57,202 nt of DNA from Chloroflexota bacterium. Lineage in GTDB: Bacteria; Chloroflexota; Anaerolineae; Aggregatilineales; Phototrophicaceae. Numbering within the stretch: the stretch's first letter is position 1; every line of letters begins with the position of its first letter. Location of the stretch: assembly GCA_026707745.1 (NCBI GenBank), contig JAPOWG010000106.1, forward strand, positions 1-57,202. The letters run 5' to 3'. Made by a program: the position numbers and the translations under genes. Positions 50,713 to 57,202 of the stretch are shown here, piece by piece. The notes under the pieces were generated by a model that searched no databases, was not told the origin of the DNA, and saw nothing but the letters and a program-made list of their open reading frames with translations.

Positions 50713-52281
50713 ATGTTTAGATTACGCACCCTCTGTACAATACTGCTTATCCTGCTGTTTTTGCTCTCTCTTGGGACGGCTGCCGCGCAGGATCCGCAGT
50801 ACGGCGGCACACTGGTCTTTGGCGCCGAGTCCATGGGCGATTCATTCGACATCGGCTTCTGGCACGGCTTTGGCGGCGTTCACGTGATTGACACCATCGG
50901 TGAAGGCCTCGTGCGGGCCGATTTTGAAAACGGCGGCGCGCTGCCTGGTCTGGCTGAGTCCTGGGAGATATCGGATGACGGCTTGGTTTACACCTTCCAC
51001 ATCCGCGAGGGCATGAGTTTCCACGATGGCGAAGCGGTGACCGCCGGCGCAATCGTCCGCAGCATGAAGCGTCCCATTAACCCGGATGACCCGAGCTACA
51101 TCGACGGCATGTACATGTACGGCAATCAAGGCACCGGCAATTGGGAATCGCTCGAAGCGGTTGATGACCATACGGTGGTCTTGACGCTGATACAACCCAA
51201 CGCGACGCAGCTCCTGGTCTTCTCCCGTCCCGATGGCATCATCATCAGCCCCAAAGCCCTGGACGAATACGGCACGGAAGTCGGACTGAATATGTCGGCT
51301 GCCGGTCCCTTCAAGATCGAACGCTTTGTGCCTGGGCAAGAAGCAGTATTGGTCGCGAATGAGGATTATTGGGCGGGACGACCTTACGTCGATCAAATCG
51401 TCATCCGCGCCTTCCCCGATGAAGCCGCTATCCTCGCCGCGCTGGAGGCGGGGGAAATTGATATGACCCTCTACGCGCCCTTCACATCAGTACCGCGCCT
51501 GCAAAACTCCGAGAACATTCGCGTCGAAGTCGGCGCACCGCTGGTGGATCTCTTTGTCGGCGCCAACGTGGCCCAGGAACCCTTCGATAATCTGCTGCTG
51601 CGCCAGGCGGTCAACTACGCGCTCGACCGCGAAACCTTGATTGAAGCTGGCTTGAACGGTTTCGCCGAAATGCCGGCCAGCCTGCTAGGCCCGCTTGACC
51701 TCGGCTTTGACGAGTCCGGGCGCGAAATCAGTATTTATGATCCGGAGCGCGCCAAAGCCTTGCTGGAGGAGTCGGGCCTGGACATGCCGCTGGCCATCGA
51801 AGTCGCCTATGAAAATAATCGCTTCTGGCCGCAACTGGCGGAACTGATCGCGTCGGACCTGGAAGCGGTCGGCTTTGATGTGACGCTGGATCGCCTTGAC
51901 GCTGGTTCCTTCTGGGGCAAGGTCGGCGACGGACAGACGCAGCTAAGCATCAACCAGCGCTCTACCTTCGTACCCGATCCCCATGACAAGGCGATTCTGA
52001 TGGCGCGGGCCGGCGCCGAAGGCAGCCAAACCCAACATCAGGCGCTGGAGGTCGTGGACGAGATTGACGCCTTGGTAACCGCGGGAATCTCAACTGTGGA
52101 TACGATGGAACGCGAGGCGATCTACCAGGAATTCCAAGCCCTGATGCTGGAACACCTGCCCTATATTTACATCGGCTATCTGACGCCGCCTATCTTCGTG
52201 AACAAGCGTGTGCAGAACGTGGAGACCTTCGGCACCGCCGGCGGGCGCATCAACCTGCGCGAAGTCTGGTTGTCGGAATAA
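50713..52281 (+). CDS. Family 5 solute-binding protein (peptide/nickel/opine type)
   Basis: 522 residues. Signal peptide FRLRTLCTILLILLFLLSLG, cleaved near AAAQ/DPQY. The mature protein begins with the SBP_bac_5 entry GGTLVFGAESMGDSFDI and has the cluster LVYTFHIREGMSFHDGEAVT (the conserved RxGxxFHDGxxxTA motif), FKIERFVPGQEAVLVANEDY and LLRQAVNYALDRETLIEAGL. RBS AAAGG about ten bases upstream. It feeds DppC/DppB-type permeases downstream. Cargo may be a peptide, opine or the amide-type compound of the adjoining catabolic cluster. Confidence 0.92.
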   Translation: MFRLRTLCTILLILLFLLSLGTAAAQDPQYGGTLVFGAESMGDSFDIGFWHGFGGVHVIDTIGEGLVRADFENGGALPGLAESWEISDDGLVYTFHIREGMSFHDGEAVTAGAIVRSMKRPINPDDPSYIDGMYMYGNQGTGNWESLEAVDDHTVVLTLIQPNATQLLVFSRPDGIIISPKALDEYGTEVGLNMSAAGPFKIERFVPGQEAVLVANEDYWAGRPYVDQIVIRAFPDEAAILAALEAGEIDMTLYAPFTSVPRLQNSENIRVEVGAPLVDLFVGANVAQEPFDNLLLRQAVNYALDRETLIEAGLNGFAEMPASLLGPLDLGFDESGREISIYDPERAKALLEESGLDMPLAIEVAYENNRFWPQLAELIASDLEAVGFDVTLDRLDAGSFWGKVGDGQTQLSINQRSTFVPDPHDKAILMARAGAEGSQTQHQALEVVDEIDALVTAGISTVDTMEREAIYQEFQALMLEHLPYIYIGYLTPPIFVNKRVQNVETFGTAGGRINLREVWLSE

Positions 52282-52296
52282 CCTTGCACGAGACTT

Positions 52297-52343
52297 GGTA
52301 AATATGGCTTCCTCCGCCGAGGATGAAGCCATATTTACCTTTT
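52297..52343 (+). terminator. Perfect 15 bp hairpin with T-run between binding protein and permeases
   Basis: GGTAAATATGGCTTC (52297-52311) and its exact complement GAAGCCATATTTACC (52325-52339) enclose a 13-base loop and run into TTTT. It would end or reduce transcription 15 bases after the binding protein stop. Such intercistronic terminators let a binding protein be made in excess of its permeases. Confidence 0.75.
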
Positions 52344-52376
52344 ACAACCGAAAAACACTGAACTAACCTGTTTACG

Positions 52377-52461
52377 TAAACCGCGTCGCTCATGTGACGA
52401 GACGGCTTACAATTTTGCGTGAGCGCGGTAGCCCAAATTCGCCGGTTACGCGCCGAGCGGC
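52377..52461 (-). repeat. CCGCTCGGCG dispersed repeat, copy R4
   Basis: Read on the - strand: GCCGCTCGGCGCGTAACCGG, then CGAATTTGGGCTACCGCGCT and finally GAGCGACGCGGTTTA. The ACCGCG-CTCA start of the middle part pairs with TGAG-CGACGCGGT, so the element can fold. It ends 36 bases before the DppC gene. Confidence 0.7.
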
Positions 52462-52497
52462 TCCGTGATCTGTCCGCGAGTGCGGGTTTAATCGTTG

Positions 52498-53358
52498 ATG
52501 CGAGTTGACAAGAATACTGGATCGCGGATCGGCGTCCTCTGGCGCCGCTACGATATCGCCCTCCTGGGCAGCGCCGTCTTCATCGCCATCCTGCTGATCA
52601 CAATCCTTGCTTCCGCTGTCGCGCCCTACGATCCCATGGCGCGAGACATCAAGAACCGCTTCGCCACGCCCTCAGCAGAGAACGCCTTCGGCACAGATCA
52701 ATTGGGGCGCGATGTCTTGTCCCGCGTCATCTATGGCGGGAGACCCATTCTCAGCGCGAGTTTCACAGCCGTCATCTCCGCCTTGGCAGCCGGCACGATA
52801 ATCGGCGTCGCTGGCGGATATCTCGGCGGCTGGCTCGACACCGCCCTCATGCGACTGATGGATGTGATGCTCAGCTTTCCTTCTATTCTGCTGGCGATCC
52901 TAATTGTGGCGACTCTGGGACTGGGCTTGCTCAATGTAACTGTCGCCATCGGTTTCTCCATGGTACCCGTATTTGCGCGGCTCGTGCGCTCGATCGTGAT
53001 CACGCTGGTTTACGAAGAATATGTGATAGCGGCGCGTTCACTGGGCGCGTCAGACCCGCATATCATCTGGAAACATATACTCCCCAACATGATGCCGCCG
53101 ATCATCGTACAAGCGTCGGCAATGCTGGCTGTGGCGATTGGTACCGCTTCCGCCCTGAATTTTATCGGATTGGGCGTCGAGCCGGGCACGCCCGACTGGG
53201 GCATGATGGTTGCCGAGGGGCAACGGCTGATCTTTGACGCGCCACATGTGCCCCTCTTTCCCGGGCTGATCATCACCATCACCGTGCTCAGCGTGAATTA
53301 CATGGGTGACGGCCTGCGCGATCACCTCGATCCCAAACTGCGCCACCAAGATATCTGA
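52498..53358 (+). CDS. Peptide-type ABC transporter permease (DppC-like)
   Basis: 286 residues from ATG 52498 (a TTG directly precedes it). LLGSAVFIAILLITILASAV is the first helix, AFGTDQLGRDVLSRVIYGG the family hallmark, and the EAA-like loop YVIAARSLGASDPHIIWKHI is clear. It ends GDGLRDHLDPKLRHQ. No strong ribosome site. It precedes its DppB partner by 11 bases, the reverse of the usual B-then-C order. Confidence 0.9.
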   Translation: MRVDKNTGSRIGVLWRRYDIALLGSAVFIAILLITILASAVAPYDPMARDIKNRFATPSAENAFGTDQLGRDVLSRVIYGGRPILSASFTAVISALAAGTIIGVAGGYLGGWLDTALMRLMDVMLSFPSILLAILIVATLGLGLLNVTVAIGFSMVPVFARLVRSIVITLVYEEYVIAARSLGASDPHIIWKHILPNMMPPIIVQASAMLAVAIGTASALNFIGLGVEPGTPDWGMMVAEGQRLIFDAPHVPLFPGLIITITVLSVNYMGDGLRDHLDPKLRHQDI

Positions 53359-53369
53359 CGGGCAGCGAC

Positions 53370-54380
53370 ATGATCGGCTACACCCTCAAACGACTGCTCT
53401 GGCTGCCTATCGTCTTGTGGGCAGTTAGCAGCCTCACCTTTCTCGCCCTGCGCATCGTGCCGGGGAATCCAATTCAAACCATACAGAATCAAGTGATGGA
53501 CAAGAGCCAGTTGGCACAGGTCGAAGCGGTTTGGGGCTTGGACCGACCGATTACCGAGCAGTACCTGAACTTCTTGTCAAAACTGCTGCGGGGTGATCTC
53601 GGCTTGGCGATGAGCAGCGGCGTACCCATTCGGCGTATGATCTTCGAACGCATGCCGCCGACCATAGAGCTGGCCATCGTCTCGCTTATCATCAGCACGG
53701 GCATCGGTGTTTTGTCAGGGGTCGCCTCGGTGACGATCCGCAATCGCGCCGTCGATTACTGCGTCAGGACGGCCTCTATACTCGGCCTGTCGCTGCCGCT
53801 CTTCTGGGTCGGCATCATGTTGATCATTCTCTTCTCCGTCAACTTGCGCTGGACGCCAACCAGCGGGCGAATCGGCGCCGGCGTCGATTACGATGTCATC
53901 ACCAATTTCATGTTTTACGATCTTATCGCCACCGGCAATTGGGAAGCCTTCGGCAGCTTCTTGCGCCATCTCATCTTGCCCGGGGTGACGATTGGCTTGA
54001 CCTCTGCCGGCTTTGTCGCTCGGCTGACACGCTCCGCCATGCTCGAAGTCATGAGCTCGGATTACGTCCGCACCGCGCGCGCCAAAGGTCTTTACGAGCG
54101 GGACGTCATCTGGAAACACGCCATGCGCAACGCACTGCTGCCGATTATCACCTTGCAGGGCTTGCAGTTTGGCGCTATCCTGGGGGGCGCTGTCATCACA
54201 GAACGCGTATTCTCCTATCCGGGTATGGGTACCTGGCTGTTGGACGGTATACTGGAGCGCGATTATTCCGTCGTGCAAGGCGGCATCATCTTCGTCGCCT
54301 TGGCTTATGTGCTGATGAATCTATTAGTGGACATCCTTTACCACATCATTGATCCACGGCTGCGTCATTCCAGTCAGTGA
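53370..54380 (+). CDS. Peptide-type ABC transporter permease (DppB-like)
   Basis: 336 residues: IGYTLKRLLWLPIVLWAVSS, VWGLDRPITEQYLNFLSKLL, RGDLGLAMSSGVPIRRMIFE, SSDYVRTARAKGLYERDVIW and the end LVDILYHIIDPRLRHS. Partner of the preceding gene. No ATPase subunits (DppD/DppF) follow; the next 583 bases are intergenic. Confidence 0.92.
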   Translation: MIGYTLKRLLWLPIVLWAVSSLTFLALRIVPGNPIQTIQNQVMDKSQLAQVEAVWGLDRPITEQYLNFLSKLLRGDLGLAMSSGVPIRRMIFERMPPTIELAIVSLIISTGIGVLSGVASVTIRNRAVDYCVRTASILGLSLPLFWVGIMLIILFSVNLRWTPTSGRIGAGVDYDVITNFMFYDLIATGNWEAFGSFLRHLILPGVTIGLTSAGFVARLTRSAMLEVMSSDYVRTARAKGLYERDVIWKHAMRNALLPIITLQGLQFGAILGGAVITERVFSYPGMGTWLLDGILERDYSVVQGGIIFVALAYVLMNLLVDILYHIIDPRLRHSSQ

Positions 54381-54963
54381 GCAACATCAAATCGGCGCAG
54401 ACGGCGCAGTCGGACGGGTGTATTTCAATATTTTGGCATAATTGGCACTGTATCAAATTTCGTCATTATCCACCCACCTTGCCAGCAAATATTACGAATA
54501 AAATGACGATCTGTAGGGGCGACTCTGTGAGTCGCCCGAAACCAACATCTCACATTTGGGCGAGCCACCGGACTCTGTTGAAATATACCCCTCATCCCCC
54601 GGCCCCTTCTGCCACAAGGGGAGAAGGGGAATCTTGTGACCCGTATTGAGCCCTTTAAGCCCCTCTCCCTTTATGATTCCGCCCCCCGAGAACGGGGGGA
54701 CTGAGGGGGGACAGGGGTTTGGGGTGAGGGTCTAGACAGTTCTTCAACAGACTCACGGGCTCGCCCCTACTGAGTTGTCGCTTTTTGAAGGATTGAGCTT
54801 GATGTGCCAATAATCTGAAATACACCCCAGTCGGACTGTGCGATGTGCGAAGCTCGCCTTAAGCGGTTAGAATACTACTCATCGGAGCTCGCCAGTTTTG
54901 GACGCAGTCCGGGAGGAATGCCTATGTGAGAATTGCGCTATCTTTTGACCGAATGAGATTTAG
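54381..54963. other. 583 bp intergenic region with a nested inverted-repeat element
   Basis: No gene. The core is the element at 54513-54770. The remainder is AT-richer sequence leading to the next binding protein; no clear -35/-10 pair was recognised. Confidence 0.65.
54513..54770. repeat. Nested inverted-repeat element with GTAGGGGCGA ends
   Basis: Outer ends GTAGGGGCGA (54513) and the inverted TCGCCCCTAC (54761-54770). Inside them lie GACTCTGTTGAA (about 54560) and TTCAACAGACTC (about 54742-54753), and at the core CCCTCATCCCCC (about 54591) facing GGGGTGAGGG (54721-54730). A GGGGCGACTC hairpin (54515-54538) forms the left end. It looks like one repeat inserted within another. Confidence 0.6.
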
Positions 54964-54984
54964 ATGAACATGAAAGGTAAGATG

Positions 54985-56442
54985 ATGTTCAAGAATCTAT
55001 CACTGCTACTCGTCTTCGCGCTTCTCTTCTCAGCCTTCGGCATCGGCACCGCGCAGGACATGGATATTTCGGGTGAAATCGTTGTCCACCTTCAGGTCTA
55101 TTACCGGCCCGAGCAGCATCCGGCGCATTCCGCAATCGCCGAGCAAGTCGCGCAGGAATACATGGAAATGCATCCCAATGCGACCATCGAGCTCCTGCCC
55201 GATATTCCCGGTGGCACCGATTACATCACCTGGCTGTCTGCGCGCATGGCCGCTGATGAAGCGCCAGATATCGTTTGGGATCAGTGGTTCAATCGCAGTC
55301 TCAAGATGGATACTTGGTGGACGGCGCTGGACGACTACTTTGAGATGCCAAACCCCTACATCGCCGAGGGCATCCCGGGCCACGAACGTTGGGCTGATTC
55401 ATTCGCGTCAAACGCATTGAATACGACGCGCGCGCCCGATGGGCATTGGTATCAGACGGCGCTGGACTGGGTGGAGACCGCCATGTTCTACAACGTCGCC
55501 ATGTTCGAAGAAGCTGGCGTGGAACCGGATTGGGCCAATTGGGGCGAGTTCATCGCCGATATGCACACCATCCAGGATACGCTCGGCGTGGAAGCCTTCG
55601 GTTCTTTCATGCCTGGCACCGGTTGGAGCACCTGGTATTGGGCTGATAGCTTGTGGCTCAGCGTTGTCTGGGCGGACCAGCATAGTGAAATCTATATGGA
55701 CAAATACTCCGAGATGCAGCCGGACTTGGACTGGCGCGCGTTGAACGCCGAAGAGGTCGCCAAGGCGGTTCATGACGGCGTGATAAACGCCCAGGACCCG
55801 CGTATGGACGAATACTTGCGCATATCTAAAGAGTTCGTCGAGATTCTGCCGATTGACTACATTGGCATCACCAGCTTGGGCGACGTCATGCGCATGTGGC
55901 TCGGCGAGCAACTGGCCGTTTATTGGGGCGGGTCTTGGGATAACAAGGAAATCACCGATTCGGCTTCCTTTGAATGGGGCTTGACCTATCTGCCGCCTTT
56001 CACGGAAGAAGATTTTGAAGGGGCGCCCGGGACCATCTACCGGGTTGGCGGACCCAGCTCGGCCGGGCAATATGGCATACCGGTGGCGACGGCGGAAGGC
56101 GAGAACTTAGAACTCGCCGTCGATTACCTGATGTGGATGTCTGCCCCACAGAACTTTGGTCCCCTGGCGAACGAGTTCGGCGGCTTCATCCCGATGGTGG
56201 CTGGCACCGAAATTGGGCCCGTGCTCGCCAATTTCCAGACTGTGGCTGCCTTGCAGGACCGCCTGTTCCTCGATCCGAGCGGGCGGCTGACCGTTGAGCA
56301 CGGCGACAACTGGACACAGATTATGCAAGGCTTCTTCCTGGGCGCGACTGACGAAGAAGAGACCAAAGCGCTGCTGCAGGAAGCCTGGGAGAGCGGCGCC
56401 GCCGCCCTCTGCGAACAGGTCGGCTACGACTGGTGTCCGTAG
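54985..56442 (+). CDS. Family 1 extracellular solute-binding protein
   Basis: 485 residues from ATG 54985, which has AAAGG (54973-54977) seven bases upstream; the frame is also open from ATG 54964. Signal peptide FKNLSLLLVFALLFSAFGIG, cleaved near GTAQ/DMDI. The mature part has EIVVHLQVYYRPEQHPAHSA, AEQVAQEYMEMHPNATIELL, MAADEAPDIVWDQWF and ETAMFYNVAMFEEAGVEPDW, a sugar-binding two-lobed protein. Many Trp residues suggest a carbohydrate ligand. It is followed by a permease gene after 95 bases containing two hairpins. Confidence 0.92.
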   Translation: MFKNLSLLLVFALLFSAFGIGTAQDMDISGEIVVHLQVYYRPEQHPAHSAIAEQVAQEYMEMHPNATIELLPDIPGGTDYITWLSARMAADEAPDIVWDQWFNRSLKMDTWWTALDDYFEMPNPYIAEGIPGHERWADSFASNALNTTRAPDGHWYQTALDWVETAMFYNVAMFEEAGVEPDWANWGEFIADMHTIQDTLGVEAFGSFMPGTGWSTWYWADSLWLSVVWADQHSEIYMDKYSEMQPDLDWRALNAEEVAKAVHDGVINAQDPRMDEYLRISKEFVEILPIDYIGITSLGDVMRMWLGEQLAVYWGGSWDNKEITDSASFEWGLTYLPPFTEEDFEGAPGTIYRVGGPSSAGQYGIPVATAEGENLELAVDYLMWMSAPQNFGPLANEFGGFIPMVAGTEIGPVLANFQTVAALQDRLFLDPSGRLTVEHGDNWTQIMQGFFLGATDEEETKALLQEAWESGAAALCEQVGYDWCP

Positions 56443-56460
56443 TTGGTTTTGAAGAGGCAG

Positions 56461-56517
56461 GATGCGCCTAAGCGCATCGCACATTTCAGTCGGGGTCGGG
56501 CGATCCGACCCTGACTG
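56461..56517 (+). promoter_or_regulatory. Two intercistronic hairpins between binding protein and permease
   Basis: GATGCGC-CTAA-GCGCATC (56461-56478) is a perfect tetraloop hairpin. CAGTCGGGGTCGG facing CCGACCCTGACTG (56487-56517) is a longer stem with one mismatch. Neither has a T-run, so they more likely protect the upstream mRNA from 3' decay than terminate transcription. Confidence 0.55.
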
Positions 56518-56537
56518 ATTTCGCGGAGGTCAAACCC

Positions 56538-57202
56538 TTGACTCAGCAGACGACGCCAACCACCGGCGCCAAGACTGAATCACGCCGCTGGAAGCTGCGC
56601 AGCGGTTTCGTGCCGATTTATGTACCCATCCTGTTCTTGATTCCCGCGCTGCTTCTGCTGCTCTCTTTCCGCTACATACCGGCTGTTTCAGCGATCTATC
56701 ACTCCTTCACCTATTGGAATATCCCCGAGCCCGGCGAATTCATCGGTTTGCAGAATTACCAGGCGCTCTTCGACGATCCGATCTTCATCAAGTCCTTGGG
56801 CAATATCTTGAAGTACATGGTCGGGCGCACAGCGCTCGTCCTGGTCATGGCTTTTGTCGGCGCCGAACTGGTCTACAACCTGACCAGCGACCGCTGGCGC
56901 AATATCTGGCGCATGGTCTTCACCATCCCGATGGTCATTCCGATCACAGTCAACCTGCTTGTTTGGCAGCAGGTCTACGCCGGCCGCCAGGGTATGCTGA
57001 ATGAATTTCTGACCGGCATCGGCGCCATGGCTCGGCCCTACCCTTGGCTCGGGCGTCCTGATACCGCCCTGCCGGCGCTGATCTTCATCGGCTTCCCGGC
57101 CGTGGCTGGCTTCGGTTTCTTGATTATCCTGGCTGCGCTTCAGAACTTGTCAAGCGAGGTCAACGATGCCGCGCTAATCGATGGCTGCAGCCGTCTGCGC
57201 CG
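56538..57202 (+). CDS. Sugar ABC transporter permease (MalF/UgpA-like), cut by the window end
   Basis: The frame begins at TTG 56538, eight bases after a perfect GGAGG (56525-56529), and stays open to the window edge (221 codons). LRSGFVPIYVPILFLIPALL, IYHSFTYWNIPEPGEFIGLQ, RTALVLVMAFVGAELVYNLT and the start of the EAA loop SSEVNDAALIDGCSRLR are MalF-class features. The partner of the preceding binding protein. The TTG start is supported by the strong ribosome site; no ATG lies nearby in frame. Confidence 0.88.
   Translation, partial: MTQQTTPTTGAKTESRRWKLRSGFVPIYVPILFLIPALLLLLSFRYIPAVSAIYHSFTYWNIPEPGEFIGLQNYQALFDDPIFIKSLGNILKYMVGRTALVLVMAFVGAELVYNLTSDRWRNIWRMVFTIPMVIPITVNLLVWQQVYAGRQGMLNEFLTGIGAMARPYPWLGRPDTALPALIFIGFPAVAGFGFLIILAALQNLSSEVNDAALIDGCSRLR

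Noticed and set aside
1..57202. CRISPR arrays, tRNA and rRNA genes
   Set aside because: The intergenic regions were read for regularly spaced direct repeats and for tRNA T-loop sequences; none were found. The repeats present are dispersed and unevenly spaced.

Overview
This 57.2 kb window is dense bacterial DNA, moderately GC-rich, from a heterotroph built around importing and breaking down sugars, polysaccharides and nitrogen-containing compounds. No rRNA, tRNA or CRISPR array was seen, so taxonomy rests on style only. The numerous CUT1-type sugar ABC systems, binding proteins whose mature ends begin near AQD/AQE, a ctaA-ctaB-cytochrome c aerobic module, and families such as Uma2, MntA/HepT and ADP-ribosylglycohydrolase sugar genes fit a Chloroflexota (Anaerolineae-like) genome. 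That assignment is an inference.

Layout. (1) 1-6.9 kb, + strand: tail of a binding protein, a single-chain fusion of two sugar permeases, a TIM-barrel isomerase, a Gfo/Idh/MocA oxidoreductase and an ADP-ribosylglycohydrolase-fold protein. (2) 6.9-11.6 kb, - strand: binding protein, two permeases and a GH32 fructosidase. (3) 11.6-15.5 kb: a 1.3 kb gene-poor stretch with a restriction-methylase remnant, then ctaA, ctaB and a small cytochrome c, then a transposase scrap. (4) 15.4-27.8 kb: an SDR and a lactonase-type amidohydrolase on -, facing a + strand operon of SDR, heparinase II/III-like protein, GH88 hydrolase, two permeases and binding protein. A Uma2 nuclease-fold protein, a beta-helix protein and an IclR regulator follow. 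(5) 27.9-31.9 kb: a SplB-like radical SAM protein, an ECF sigma factor fused to ankyrin repeats, and an MFS transporter. (6) 32.1-38.6 kb: a RidA protein, a Tat-exported binding protein with two permeases, and two tandem paralogous dehydrogenases. (7) 38.6-41.3 kb: an MntA/HepT pair whose hepT carries an in-frame stop, and a DppBC-type permease pair. (8) 41.6-50.3 kb: a catabolic cluster of amidohydrolase, two SDRs, a free lipoyl domain, E1 beta, E1 alpha, M20 deacylase, RidA, a YheO-type regulator and a divergent creatininase-family gene. It is bracketed by inverted copies of a 220-225 bp transposon-like repeat. (9) 50.7-57.2 kb: a peptide-type binding protein with DppC and DppB, then another sugar binding protein and a permease cut by the window end.

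How the genes work together. At least seven ABC importers are represented, yet no ATP-binding subunit is encoded, so they presumably share ATPases encoded elsewhere. Region 4 looks like uptake and degradation of an unsaturated uronide-yielding polysaccharide. Its promoter is followed by a palindrome of the type used by IclR/KdgR repressors, and an IclR gene lies at the 3' end. Region 8 looks like stepwise amide/amine removal and oxidation to a 2-oxo acid, then E1-type decarboxylation onto a lone lipoyl protein with no E2 present. A matching 15 bp operator-like site occurs in front of both the creatininase gene and the neighbouring peptide-type importer, which links region 8 to region 9.

The window also carries three families of short dispersed repeats: covarying GGGGCGAC hairpins, an approximately 85-130 bp element with a CCGCTCGGCG end, and the 220-225 bp element. 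One copy of the last has inserted into a copy of the second and left an 8 bp target duplication.
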